A DNA stretch of 64,000 bases from Streptomyces sp. CB01881 (GTDB taxonomy: Bacteria > Actinomycetota > Actinomycetes > Streptomycetales > Streptomycetaceae). The position numbers were made by a program, and so were the translations under genes. This document shows positions 8,593 to 17,298 of the stretch, one piece after another. The stretch spans positions 1,522,186 to 1,586,185 of the forward strand of contig NZ_CP026498.1 in assembly GCF_002953255.1 (NCBI RefSeq), read 5' to 3'. The notes under the pieces are model-generated. The model was not told the origin of the DNA. It made no database searches and saw only the letters and a program-made list of their open reading frames with translations. Numbering within the stretch: the first letter of the stretch is position 1; each line of letters begins with the position of its first letter.

Positions 8593-8708
8593 GCCCCGCA
8601 CCCTATCCGGCGTCAGGAAGCGGAAGCCGGGGACGGGAGCCGGGCGTCCGCGAGCCGGGGCCTCGCCGCTGGCCGGCCGGGGCCTGGTGTGAGGGGAGAG
8701 GCATGGCG

Positions 8709-9410
8709 TCAGGGGCGGGCCGCCCGGAGCGGACGGGCGGGCGAGCCGACCACCACCTCGCCGGGCGGGACGTCCCTGGTCACCACGGCGGCCGCGCCGA
8801 CGAAGGCACCCGCACCGATCTTGCGGCCCTGGAGGACGACGGCGTTGCTGCCGACGGTGGTGTCGTCGGCCAGCAGCACCGCCCCGGACACATTGCCGCC
8901 CGGGTAGACCGTCACCCGCTCGCCGAAGACGGTGTCGTGGCCAACGGTCGCGTTGTAGTGGACCTGGCTGTGCGCGCCAAGGCGCACGCTGCTGGACACG
9001 TACGCACCCCCCATGACCAGGCAGCCCGGCTCCAGCACGGTGCCCGGAGCGATCAGCGCCCTGGGGTGGACCAGGGTGGCGGGCGCCGCCCCCCGGGCGT
9101 CCAGCACGGCGGCGAGCCGCTGCCGGACCGCCGGGTCGGCGATGCCCACCAGGTACCGGGCGCCGGACGGGATGTCGGCGGGCCTGCGGACGGGCAGGCC
9201 GCGGACGGTGGCGCCGTGCTGCCGATCGTCCAGGAAGCCCGCCACCGGGACGCCGGCCGCGAGCGCGGTGTCCAGCGCCTCGCGGCCGACACCGCCGACG
9301 CCGGCGATCCAGAGTTCCGGGTGGGCCTGGTAGGGCTCATGGGCTTGGTGGGGCTGGCAGGCTTGGTGGGGCTTGTGGGTTTGCCTGCTGGTGGCGGCCG
9401 TGGCAGTCAT
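8709..9410 (-). CDS. NeuD/PglD-family sugar O/N-acyltransferase
   Basis: A 233-residue acyltransferase. Seen: an N-terminal Rossmann-like substrate domain (LWIAGVGGVGREALDTA, FLDD) and a C-terminal left-handed beta-helix of hexapeptide repeats from HPRALIAPGTVLEPG to VVTRDVPPGEVVVGSPARPL. Known: PglD-type enzymes acetylate UDP-4-amino sugars on the way to bacillosamine-like sugars, and NeuD acts on sialic acids. It is the last gene of a four-gene minus-strand operon, 38 bases after the sugar transferase. The first 30 residues are His/Gln/Pro repeats (HQA-type) ahead of the fold. An acetyl-CoA donor is likely. Confidence 0.8.
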   Translation of the reverse strand: MTATAATSRQTHKPHQACQPHQAHEPYQAHPELWIAGVGGVGREALDTALAAGVPVAGFLDDRQHGATVRGLPVRRPADIPSGARYLVGIADPAVRQRLAAVLDARGAAPATLVHPRALIAPGTVLEPGCLVMGGAYVSSSVRLGAHSQVHYNATVGHDTVFGERVTVYPGGNVSGAVLLADDTTVGSNAVVLQGRKIGAGAFVGAAAVVTRDVPPGEVVVGSPARPLRAARP

Positions 9411-9448
9411 GACGTCATCCTGCCCGCTCCCCGCGCCGGCTTCCGGAT

Positions 9449-10272
9449 TCAGGACGCCTCCTCGACGACGGTGCGGACGGGCTGCGCCAGCCGGGGGCCG
9501 GTGGCCTGCCGGGGCAGGCTGATGGTCTTGGTCGGGAACGGGGCGACCGGCGCGGGTGCGGTCACCGGCGCAGGTGCGGTCATCGGCGCAGGTGCGGTCA
9601 CCGGCGCGGCATACGCGACCGGGGCGACCGGGGTGACAGGTGCGAACGGAGCGGGCGCCACGGGCGCCACGGGCGTCTCGGCGGGCTCGGTGGTCTCGGT
9701 GGGCGCCGGGAATCCGGGGTTGACCCCGCCGGCGGCGGTGATGCCGCTGGGGTTCAGCAGCACCCCGACGGTGAGCGCGAGGATGCGTAGGTCCAGCAGC
9801 AGCGAGCGGTGCTGGACGTACCGGAGGTCCAGCTCGATCCGTTCGGGCCAGCTGATCGAGTTGCGGCCCCTGACCTGCGCCCAGCCGGTGAGGCCGGGCC
9901 GGACGTCGAGCCGGCCCCGCTGGCGTCGGGAGTAGTGGACGACCTGCTCGGGCAGCGTGGGCCGGGGCCCGATCACGCCCATCTCGCCGCGGGCGACGTT
10001 CCAGAGCTGCGGCAGCTCGTCGAGGCTGGTCTTGCGGAGCATTTCGCCGAGCCAGGTGATGCGGGGCGCGTCCGGCTCCTCCGGAAAGCGTCTGTCCCGC
10101 ATGGTGCGGAACTTGAGGATCTCGAACTCCTTGCCGTGCCACCCGGTCCTGGTCTGACAGAAGAGCACCGGTCCGCCCGTCGTGCAGCGGATCAGCAGGG
10201 CGATCACCAGGCCGAGCGGAATCGCGACGATCCCGGCCAGGACGGTGACCGCGAGGTCCCCCCTCGCTTCAT
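9449..10272 (-). CDS. undecaprenyl-phosphate sugar phosphotransferase, frameshifted at its 5' end
   Basis: Initiating transferase that loads a sugar-1-phosphate on a lipid carrier (PF02397 family). Seen: a first membrane segment VTVLAGIVAIPLGLVIALLI, TRTGWHGKEFEILKFRTMR, TSLDELPQLWNVARGEMG with the catalytic Asp-Glu pair, VIGPRP and RPGLTGWAQVRGRN. A strong RBS (GGGGGAAGGA) precedes ATG AAG CGA at 10272, the family's usual MKR start. That ATG is out of frame with the body because the next run has six G (10258-10263 on the plus strand) where seven would restore MKRGGDLAVTV. The last 90 residues are a Pro/Ala/Val repeat tail, unusual for the family. Confidence 0.75.
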
Positions 10273-10314
10273 GACGGTCCTTCCCCCTGATGCGGTGCGG
10301 TGAAGTACGCGGGC

Positions 10315-11679
10315 TCAGCCGACCGTCCAGGGCAGGGCCTTGGCGCGGGCGACGGCCGCGTAGGTCTCCAGCGAGACCCTGGCGACGGCGCGCTGGTCGA
10401 AGTGCGCCGCGGCACGGCACCGGGCTGCGGCGCCGAGCCGGTCGCGCAGGCCGGGCTCGGTGAGAAGCCGGTCCAGCGCGGTGGTGAGGGCCCGGGCGTC
10501 CCCGGGCGGGACGAGGAGCAGGTGCTCGTCGTGGGTGCCGATCTCGCGGCAGCCGCGGATGTCACTGAGCACCATCGGGAGACCGCCGGCGGCGGCCTCC
10601 ATGGCGGAGCGCGAGAACCCCTCGCGGTAGGAGGGGAGCACGAAGACGTCGAGGGCCGCGTACACCGCCGGCATGTCGCGGCGCGGGCCGGGGAACTCGA
10701 CGCCGGACTCGGCGCCGTGGGCGTCCGGCTTCTCCGGGTCGTCCGGGCCGATCCAGACGAAGCGGGCCTTCCCGGCCAGCGCCCGGGCCGCCTCCGCGTA
10801 CTCGCGGATGCCCTTCTCGGCCACCCGCCGGCCGACCCCGCCGACCAGCAGCTCGTCCGGCCCGACACCGAGTTCGGCACGGAGCCGGGCGCGGGCACGA
10901 GCCCGGTCGCCCGGGTCGGTGGCGAAGCGGGTCAGGTCCACGCCGTTGCCGACCACGCGCGAACGGCGGGCCGGCACGGCACGGGACAGGGTGCGGCGGT
11001 CCTCGCCGTTCTGGTACAGCTCGGCGTGCGAGAAGCGGCCCGCGAAGGCCTCCACGCCGAGCACGAACGCCCGCTTGGCGAACGGGTCGTGGGCCTGCGC
11101 CCAGAGGCCGTGGCAGGTGTTCACCACCACGGGCACCCGGGCGAGCCGGCCCAGCACGCGGCCGAGCACGCCGGTCTTGGGGTTGTGGGTGTGCAGCACG
11201 TCCGGACGGAGCCGGTTCAGCACGGCGAGCAGCTCGCGGGCGGCCGCGGCGTCGGCGCGGGGCTGCCAGGCCCGGGTGAGCGCGTGCAGCGGCTGGTGCC
11301 GGACGCCGATCGCCTCCAGGTCGGTCACGTACGGGCCGGGCGCGCTGATGCCGTAGGTCTCGAAGCCGGCCTCCAGGTCCACCTTGAGCTCGGTGGCCAG
11401 GAGGAGGTGGAGGCTCATGTCGACGGTGGTGAGGTGGGCGACGCGCAGCGGGCGGCCGCCGGGGCCGCGCAGCCGGGGCACCAGGGTGCTCGGCCCGGAT
11501 GGGGTGGGGTCGGGCGCAGTGGGCCGGGGCATGGCGGGCCGAGGTGCGCGCGACCGGGGCGCAGTGGGCCGGGGCTCTGCGGGGCCGGAAGTGGTGGGCT
11601 TGGAGACGCCGGGCTCGGAGGCGCCGGGCTCGGGAGCGGTGGGCTCGGGTAGCGGGGCGGTGGACTCAGGCACGCGCAC
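10315..11679 (-). CDS. family 4 glycosyltransferase
   Basis: A 454-residue GT-B glycosyltransferase. Seen: an N-terminal lobe beginning LRVAHLTTVDMSLHLLL with DVLHTHNPKTG and NTCHGLW, and a C-terminal donor lobe with VGGVGRRVAEKGI, FVLPSYREGFSRSAMEA and the E-x7-E-like pair around REGF..AMEA. The first 75 residues are repetitive Pro/Ala/Glu and likely disordered. The GTG start overlaps the end of the deacetylase gene by 14 bases. Known: this type adds the second or later sugar to lipid-linked oligosaccharide on the cytoplasmic face. It belongs to the four-gene operon. Confidence 0.85.
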   Translation of the reverse strand: MRVPESTAPLPEPTAPEPGASEPGVSKPTTSGPAEPRPTAPRSRAPRPAMPRPTAPDPTPSGPSTLVPRLRGPGGRPLRVAHLTTVDMSLHLLLATELKVDLEAGFETYGISAPGPYVTDLEAIGVRHQPLHALTRAWQPRADAAAARELLAVLNRLRPDVLHTHNPKTGVLGRVLGRLARVPVVVNTCHGLWAQAHDPFAKRAFVLGVEAFAGRFSHAELYQNGEDRRTLSRAVPARRSRVVGNGVDLTRFATDPGDRARARARLRAELGVGPDELLVGGVGRRVAEKGIREYAEAARALAGKARFVWIGPDDPEKPDAHGAESGVEFPGPRRDMPAVYAALDVFVLPSYREGFSRSAMEAAAGGLPMVLSDIRGCREIGTHDEHLLLVPPGDARALTTALDRLLTEPGLRDRLGAAARCRAAAHFDQRAVARVSLETYAAVARAKALPWTVG

Positions 11680-12520
11680 CCACCGCCTTCGCGGTCGCGA
11701 CGATCCGGGCGTAGGCCCGCTCGGGTATCAGCCGGCCGTAGAGCTTCGCGCGGAAGAAGTCGATCGGGTCGGTGCGGCGGACCGGCACCCGGCACAGCCG
11801 GACCGGGTCCCCGCCCGGGGTGTTGCGCCCGACCTCACCGGTGGCGGCGGTCCGGAACCGGGCCCGCAGCGCCGGCTCCATGTGCGGGACGGAAACGCCC
11901 CAGGTGTAGGCGTAGTGCCGGGGGCGGGCCCCGAGGTGCTGCTCGACATCGTCGTTGCAGGCGTCCAGTTCGGCGGTGGTGAGCAGCTCGGGCCGCGCGT
12001 GGCTCCGGGTGTGGTTGGCGACCGTGCACAGGCCCGAGGCGGTCATCTCGCGCAGCTGCTCCCAGCTGAGCCCCGGGGCGCCCGAGGTCTTCGCGGTCGA
12101 ACCCTCCCAGCGCATCTCGCCGCCGACGTGGCCGCTGGCGAGGTAGACCGTGAAAGGGAGGCCGCGCTCGCGCAGCAGCGGCCAGGCGTTCTCGTAGACG
12201 TCGGCGAAGCCGTCGTCGAAGGTGAGCACCGTGCTGGGGGCGTGGCGGCCGGCCTCGATCCGGTCCACGGCCTCGTCCAGCGAGACCACCCGGCCGGGCG
12301 GGAGTTCGGCGAGCAGGTCCGCCTGGGCGGTGAAGTCCGAGGTGGCGACGTCCAGTTCGTCCGGGCTGCCGCCGCCGACGCGGTGGTGGATCAGGACGGT
12401 GGCACCCTCGCCCGGCCTACCGCCGACCGCACGGGCCAGCTGGCGTTTCACCTGCTCGCGGATACCCCCGGACGCACCGGCCGTCGCCCCGGCCTCCGCG
12501 GGCCCGGCTGTGCCGCTCAT
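11666..12520 (-). CDS. polysaccharide deacetylase (NodB fold), operon leader
   Basis: A 284-residue CE4 deacetylase. Seen: VLIHHRVGG at the domain start, the metal-binding Asp pair in LTFDDGFADVYENA and the His pair in ANHTRSHARPEL, then HYAYTWGVS. Known: CE4 enzymes remove N- or O-acetyl groups from polysaccharides using Zn2+ or Co2+. No signal peptide or anchor is visible, so it may act on lipid-linked or nucleotide precursors inside the cell. The ATG at 12520 has AGGGGATCG directly upstream. It is the first gene of the operon with the GT4, sugar transferase and acyltransferase. Confidence 0.85.
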   Translation of the reverse strand: MSGTAGPAEAGATAGASGGIREQVKRQLARAVGGRPGEGATVLIHHRVGGGSPDELDVATSDFTAQADLLAELPPGRVVSLDEAVDRIEAGRHAPSTVLTFDDGFADVYENAWPLLRERGLPFTVYLASGHVGGEMRWEGSTAKTSGAPGLSWEQLREMTASGLCTVANHTRSHARPELLTTAELDACNDDVEQHLGARPRHYAYTWGVSVPHMEPALRARFRTAATGEVGRNTPGGDPVRLCRVPVRRTDPIDFFRAKLYGRLIPERAYARIVATAKAVGARA

Positions 12521-12834
12521 CGATCCCCCTGCGCCTATTTCCACCCTCGGCGGCGCCCTCCCCGGCGCCGCCAAGTGGCCTTTTATTCGGCGCAGTTGGC
12601 GACCGAATGGAAATCACAGTAGGGGGAACTGTGGGGCTGATGACCCGGAATTGTGAAAGAAGCGAGAAGGAGTTGGCAGATGGGCTGAAAACCGGCCGAT
12701 CCGACCGGTTGGAATCGATCAGCCGTTCAGTCGACGGCGCGGCTTTCCGGCCTCCCGGCCGCGCCCGGCCCGACCGTCGGCGGGGCTGCCGTCCGAACCG
12801 GTCGCGGTCTCAGAGGGTCGCGCCGGTCGCTGTC
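12521..12834. other. promoter region of the glycan operon
   Basis: No gene is seen. The stretch holds AT-rich patches at 12560-12680. It also has an imperfect inverted repeat ACCGGCCGATCCGACCGGT near 12689-12707, a possible operator for the minus-strand operon. Confidence 0.35.
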
Positions 12835-12850
12835 TCAGAGGGTCGCGCCG
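12807..12850. repeat. 19-bp tandem duplication spanning a stop codon
   Basis: GTCTCAGAGGGTCGCGCCG occurs at 12807-12825 and 12832-12850 (25-bp period). The second copy contains the stop codon of the small membrane protein. Confidence 0.7.
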
Positions 12851-13107
12851 CGCCGGTACCGCAGCAGGGCGAACGCGATCCGACCGAGCAGGAGCACCCC
12901 GGCGGCAAGACAGCCGGCCACCGCCATTGCCCAGGCCGGACCGTCACTGTCCGGAACCACCACCGCGACCACGATCCCGATCGCCAGGCAGGCCAGGCCG
13001 ACCATCGCCAGCGGGATCTGGTGGGTGACCAGCGCACCGCCACTCCATGCTCGGGCCATCCGGGTCGCACCGTGCAGGTGGAAGTGATCACGTTCCGCAT
13101 CTGCCAT
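12835..13107 (-). CDS. small two-helix membrane protein
   Basis: A 90-residue protein of unknown function. Seen: a hydrophilic start MADAERDHFHLHGATR, two hydrophobic segments (IPLAMVGLACLAIGIVVAVV and AWAMAVAGCLAAGVLLLG) joined by a short acidic loop, and a basic tail RYRRGATL. The frame continues upstream but the ATG at 13107 begins the plausible protein. It lies between two deacetylase genes; no operon partner is obvious. Confidence 0.6.
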   Translation of the reverse strand: MADAERDHFHLHGATRMARAWSGGALVTHQIPLAMVGLACLAIGIVVAVVVPDSDGPAWAMAVAGCLAAGVLLLGRIAFALLRYRRGATL

Positions 13108-13446
13108 GAGCCCAAGGTACCCCGAGGCTGCCCGGGAGGCAGCCCGCAAGGAGTGGTATTCCCTGCACTCTGCGCAACCGAAAAGGCTTCGACGGCACTC
13201 CGGCGCACCCCCTCGGGCGTTTGTTTCGGACCCACGAAAAATCCTCGCCCGTCCGGTACAACCATCTACGGCGTGTAGGGGTCTCCACTACATTGAGCGA
13301 TCCAGGAGCCGTCCGCGGTGCGGGTTGGGAGTCCCCGCCGAGGACCGGAAAAACCCAGGGGGCGGAGCCGCCGTGCCCTGGAGTCGGAGGCCGGGCTCCG
13401 TCCTCCGACGGTACCGCCACGCCGCACCGGCGACCGAGGGGGAACC
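13108..13446. other. divergent region with TGTAG/CTACA inverted repeat
   Basis: No gene seen. TGTAG (13274-13278) and CTACA (13288-13292) form an inverted repeat with a 9-bp spacer about 155 bases upstream of the second deacetylase. It is a possible operator. AT-richer DNA at 13195-13250 may hold promoters for both flanking genes. Confidence 0.35.
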
Positions 13447-14520
13447 GTGCCGCAGTCCCAGTCCACGACATCGATCTCCAGGCCCCGGAGCAGCTCCGTG
13501 GTCCGCGCCCTTCCGGGCGTGAACGTGCACCCGCTGTCGCAGGCGGCCGCCGGGCAGCCGGCCGCCCGGCAACCCGTCGTCCGTCCGGTAGCGGCGGCAC
13601 CCCAGTCGGCCGCCGGACGCGGTGACTGGCTGCGCTTCGCCCCCGTCCAACCGCTGTTCCGGGCCCGGGCAGCGCAGCGGCTCGCCGTGCTCGCATACCA
13701 CGGCGTCACCGACCCGCGATCCTTCGGCGCCCAGCTCGACCGCCTGCGAAGACTCGCCACACCCGTCTCGCTCTCCGCCGTCCAGCAGGCCGTCACCGAA
13801 CGGCGGCCCCTGCCGGCCCGCAGTGTCCTCGTCACCTTCGACGACGCCGACCGCAGCGTCCTCACCCACGCCCTGCCCGCCCTCAACGACCGGGGTATCC
13901 CGGCCGCCGCCTTCGTCATTTCCGAGCTGATCGGCACCGAGAAACCGTTCTGGTGGCACGAGGCCGACTTCCTCGCCCGGCACGGGGGACGCGCCCGCTC
14001 ACTCGACTGCGGACACCCCTCGCAGCTGCTCCCCCGGCTCAAGGCCATGGCCGACCCGGACCGGCGGCGCAGCCTCCAGGAGCTGCGGGTCAGTGCCGAC
14101 CGCCGCCCTCCCCGGCAGGAACAGCTCACCCCCGCCGACCTGCTCGCCCTGCGCGAGGGTGGAGTGGCGATCGGCAACCACACCCAGGGGCACCCCTGTC
14201 TCGGCCGCTGCGACGACGCCACCGTCCGTACCGAGATCACCGGCGCCCACGAGGCCCTCACCCGCTGGCTCGGCGAACCACCGGCCGCCTTCGCCTACCC
14301 CGACGGCGGCCACGACCCGCGCGCGGAAAGCGTCCTGCAGGAGCTGGGCTACCGCCTCGGCTTCCTCTCCGACCACCGCCTCGGCCCCCGCCTCCCCAAC
14401 CACCCCCTCCAGATCAGCCGCCTCCAGGTCGACTCGACCACCAGCACCCGCCGTTTCGACACCATCCTCTCCGGCCTCGAACCCGCCTACCGCCGCTGGC
14501 GCGGCCAGGCCGTGGCCTGA
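13447..14520 (+). CDS. polysaccharide deacetylase family protein
   Basis: A 357-residue CE4-type protein. Seen: LAVLAYHGVTD at the domain start, VLVTFDDADRS with the Asp pair, GNHTQGHPCLG with the His pair and FAYPDGGHDPRAES. The usual Gly after the Asp pair (FDDG) is Ala here. The GTG at 13447 follows GGGGGAACC. The first 55 residues are Ser/Pro/Ala-rich. No signal peptide is apparent. It probably acts on an acetylated sugar polymer or precursor of the adjacent locus. It is followed by a strong hairpin and a tandem repeat array. Confidence 0.8.
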   Translation: MPQSQSTTSISRPRSSSVVRALPGVNVHPLSQAAAGQPAARQPVVRPVAAAPQSAAGRGDWLRFAPVQPLFRARAAQRLAVLAYHGVTDPRSFGAQLDRLRRLATPVSLSAVQQAVTERRPLPARSVLVTFDDADRSVLTHALPALNDRGIPAAAFVISELIGTEKPFWWHEADFLARHGGRARSLDCGHPSQLLPRLKAMADPDRRRSLQELRVSADRRPPRQEQLTPADLLALREGGVAIGNHTQGHPCLGRCDDATVRTEITGAHEALTRWLGEPPAAFAYPDGGHDPRAESVLQELGYRLGFLSDHRLGPRLPNHPLQISRLQVDSTTSTRRFDTILSGLEPAYRRWRGQAVA

Positions 14521-14541
14521 CGGCGAAGGGCGAAGCGGGTG

Positions 14542-14580
14542 GCTGCGCAGGAAGTCGACCCGCCCGACTTCCTGCGCAGC
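14542..14580. terminator. 16-bp stem hairpin of the GAAGTCGG family
   Basis: A perfect inverted repeat with left arm GCTGCGCAGGAAGTCG (14542-14557), 7-nt loop and right arm 14565-14580, just downstream of the deacetylase stop. The arm core is shared with hairpins at 42846-42886 and, imperfectly, 60466-60502, and with the array that follows. Confidence 0.7.
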
Positions 14581-14599
14581 GGCATCGGCCCACCCGCGC

Positions 14600-15096
14600 T
14601 GCACCAGCGCAGCGATAACTGTTTGCAAAGTGTGCCTGCGCCCGCGCGCCAGAAGTCGGCCCGTCCGACTTCCCGTACAACCGCACCGGCCCACCCTCGG
14701 TACACCGGGACCGCAACAACTGTTTGCAAAGTGTCCGTGCACCCGCGCACCAGAAGTCGGCCCACCCAACTTTTCATGCAGCGGCTGGCCTGCCCGCGCC
14801 GAGCCGACTCCGCGACAACTGTTTGCAAAGAGTCCGTACACCCGCGTGCCAGAAGTCAGCCCACCCGACCTGCCAAGTTGCAGCAGCGGCTGGCCTGCCC
14901 GCGCCGAGCCGACCCTCCACAATTATTTGCAAAGTGCCCCTACGCCCGCGCACCCGAGGTCGGCCCGCACGGCCTCCCATGCCACCGCACCGGCCCGCCC
15001 TCGCTGCACCGGTGCCACGGCAATTGTTTGCAAAGTGTGGCTACGTCAGGCGACACCCGCGCGCCAGAAGTCGGCCCGTCCGGCTTCTCATGCGCC
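14600..15096. repeat. tandem array of five ~101-bp units
   Basis: The core ACTGTTTGCAAAGTGT and its variants recur with the central TTTGCAAAG block starting near 14621, 14722, 14821, 14925 and 15026 (spacings 101, 99, 104 and 101 bases). Each core is followed by a GCGCCAGAAGTCGGCCC-like segment. In unit 1 this forms a perfect hairpin (14652-14659 with 14665-14672); others are partly decayed. Between cores, a GCGCCGAGCCGAC or CACCGGCCC type spacer is also shared. The period is not a multiple of three and differs between units, so the array is not coding. Function unknown. Confidence 0.8.
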
Positions 15097-15300
15097 TCGA
15101 AGCCTCGCCCGAGGCTCGGGCTGCGCGGAACGTCGCCGGAGGGCGCCCCGCGGCCTCGGGCCCGGGCCATCGAGGGCGCACGGGTCGGCCGACAGACGGA
15201 GCGGGAGGGCCCGGAGAGGCCAGGAGCCGACCGCAGGCTGCCAAAGCGGCCAAAAAGCAGAAGAGCGCCGCCGACAGCAGCGAACCAGGAGCCCCGCCCG

Positions 15301-16077
15301 TCAGACCGCCGGGGCCGTGGCGGCGAGGGTGTGGCCCTGCGGATAGAGGAGCGCGGCCGGGGGGAGCGCGGCGGGCGCACCGGCGTGGAGGACGGTCAGG
15401 GTGCCGTTGCCGGTGCGGGCCGGGTCGGCGATGCGGCGGAGGGCCTGGGCGGCGACGGCGTCGGCGGAGCCGTGCAGGATGAGGTCCGGGGCCGCGACGG
15501 GGGCGACCGCGGTGCGGATGCGGTCGGCCACCAGTTCGTAGTGGGTGCAGCCGAGCACGATGGCCGCCGTGCCCGTCGGCGTGCGGGCGGCCGCGTCGGC
15601 GATGGCCGCGTCGATGGCGGCGTCGTCGCCGTGTTCGACGGCGTCCGCCAGGCCGGGGCAGGCGACCTCGGTGACGGCGGCCGTCCCGGCGAAGTCGCGG
15701 ATGAGGCCGCGCTGGTAGGCGCTGCCCGTGGTGGCCGGGGTGGCCCAGATGGCGACCGGGCCGCCGAGGGCGGCGGCCGGCTTGATGGCCGGGACGGTGC
15801 CGATGACGGGCAGCGCGGGCTCCAGTTCGGCGCGCAGGGTGGCGAGCGCGTGGACGGAGGCGGTGTTGCAGGCGATCACCAGGGCGTCCGGCCCGAGGGC
15901 GGCGGCCGCCCGCGCGCAGCCGAGGGCGAGCGCGGTGACCTCCTCGGGCGTCCGCGGGCCCCAGGGCATCGAGGCGGGGTTGGAGGACAGCACCAGGTCG
16001 GCGTCGGGGCGGAGCCTCCGCAGGGCGGCAGCGGCGGCCAGCAGGCCGATTCCCGAGTCCATCAGTGCGATCTTCAC
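15301..16077 (-). CDS. murI: glutamate racemase
   Basis: A 258-residue Asp/Glu racemase giving D-glutamate for peptidoglycan. Seen: MDSGIGLL at the start, the catalytic-Cys loop IACNTASVHAL, a mid segment GPVAIWATPATTGSAYQ and the second Cys loop VLGCTHYELV. The DSGIGLL motif differs from the usual DSGxGGL. The GTG at 16077 starts exactly at the conserved beginning of the fold; the long upstream frame is an artefact of GC bias. A second, housekeeping racemase may exist elsewhere, so a side role is possible. Confidence 0.8.
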   Translation of the reverse strand: MKIALMDSGIGLLAAAAALRRLRPDADLVLSSNPASMPWGPRTPEEVTALALGCARAAAALGPDALVIACNTASVHALATLRAELEPALPVIGTVPAIKPAAALGGPVAIWATPATTGSAYQRGLIRDFAGTAAVTEVACPGLADAVEHGDDAAIDAAIADAAARTPTGTAAIVLGCTHYELVADRIRTAVAPVAAPDLILHGSADAVAAQALRRIADPARTGNGTLTVLHAGAPAALPPAALLYPQGHTLAATAPAV

Positions 16078-16134
16078 AGGGCAAGACTTTAGTCGATGCC
16101 CCGCTGCGGGCCCCGGGTGCGGCAGACTGCCCGG

Positions 16135-17274
16135 GTGACCGTCCTGCTGTGGATCGCCGTGCTCTCCCTGCTGGTCTGGCTCTGGCTCGCGTGCTGCCAC
16201 GGGTTGTTCTGGCGCACCGACGTACGGCTGCCGCCGCGCCGTCCGCCCGCCCGTTGGCCGCAGGTCGTGGTGGTGGTGCCGGCCCGGGACGAGGCGGAGG
16301 TGCTGCCGCTCAGCCTGCCCGGTCTGCTGGCGCAGAAGTATCCGGGCCGGGCCCGGGTGGTGCTGGTGGACGACCACAGCTCGGACGGGACCGGAACGCT
16401 GGCGCGTTCGCTCGCCATGCCCGGCGGGCTGGAGCTGACCGTGACCACCCCTCCCCCGCTGCCGCCCGGCTGGACGGGAAAGCTGTGGGCGCTGCGGCAC
16501 GGGGTGGAGCTGGCCGGTCCGGACGCCGAGTACCTGCTGCTCACCGATGCGGACATCGCGCACGGACCGGACTCGCTGGCCGAGCTGGTGGCCTCCGCCG
16601 AGACCGGCCGGCTGGACCTGGTGTCGCAGATGGCCCGGCTGCGGGTGGAGACGGGGTGGGAGCGGTTGATCGTGCCCGCGTTCGTCTACTTCTTCGCCCA
16701 GCTGTACCCGTTCCGCCGCAGCAACCGGCCCGGGGCCCGGACGGCCGCGGCGGCGGGCGGCTGCTCGCTGGTGCGGCGGGAGGCCCTGGAGCGGGTGGGC
16801 GGGGTGGCGGCAATCCGGGGGGCGGTGATCGACGACGTGTCGCTGGCCCGTGCGGTGAAGGCGGCGGGCGGCCGGACCTGGCTTGGCCTGGCGGAGCAGG
16901 TGGACAGCGTCCGCCCGTACCCGCGGCTGGCCCAGCTCTGGCGGATGGTCTCGCGCAGCGCGTACGCGCAGCTGCGGCACTCCCCGCTGCTGCTGGTCGG
17001 GACGGTGGCCGGCCTGGCGCTGGTGTACCTGGTGCCGCCGGTGGCGGCCGTCACGGGGGCGGTCACCGCGCACTGGGCGGTGGCGGCGGCCGGCGGGGCG
17101 GCGTGGGCGCTGATGGCGGGGACGTTCGTGCCGATGCTGCGCTACTACCGCCGGCCGGCGCCGGCCGCGCTGCTGCTGCCCTTCACCGCGTTGCTCTACC
17201 TGCTGATGACGGTGGACTCGGCGGTACAACACTGGCGCGGACGCGGGGCCGCCTGGAAAGGCCGGACGTACTGA
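16135..17274 (+). CDS. family 2 glycosyltransferase, HpnB-like
   Basis: A 379-residue membrane glycosyltransferase. Seen: an N-terminal membrane segment LLWIAVLSLLVWLWLACC followed by HGLFWRTD, the GT2 core VVVVVPARDEAEVLPLSL, VDDHSSDGT, LLTDADIAHGP (DxD-like), a VIDDVSLARAVK segment and C-terminal helices near VAGLALVYLVPPVAAV. This layout resembles hopene-associated HpnB. No other hopanoid gene is in the window, so the acceptor is uncertain. The GTG at 16135 lies 57 bases from the divergent murI start. The methyltransferase follows 24 bases later and is probably co-transcribed. Confidence 0.75.
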   Translation: MTVLLWIAVLSLLVWLWLACCHGLFWRTDVRLPPRRPPARWPQVVVVVPARDEAEVLPLSLPGLLAQKYPGRARVVLVDDHSSDGTGTLARSLAMPGGLELTVTTPPPLPPGWTGKLWALRHGVELAGPDAEYLLLTDADIAHGPDSLAELVASAETGRLDLVSQMARLRVETGWERLIVPAFVYFFAQLYPFRRSNRPGARTAAAAGGCSLVRREALERVGGVAAIRGAVIDDVSLARAVKAAGGRTWLGLAEQVDSVRPYPRLAQLWRMVSRSAYAQLRHSPLLLVGTVAGLALVYLVPPVAAVTGAVTAHWAVAAAGGAAWALMAGTFVPMLRYYRRPAPAALLLPFTALLYLLMTVDSAVQHWRGRGAAWKGRTY

Positions 17275-17298
17275 GCCCGGTTGGGCCACACTGTTCGA

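Noticed and set aside
13999..14922. Possible repeat protein read from the minus strand of the 101-bp array
   Set aside because: Units differ by 1-5 bases and are not multiples of three, so the apparent peptide repeats arise by chance from the DNA repeat.
14600..15096. CRISPR array
   Set aside because: Units are ~101 bp with conserved sequence throughout rather than short identical repeats and unique spacers; no cas gene is nearby.
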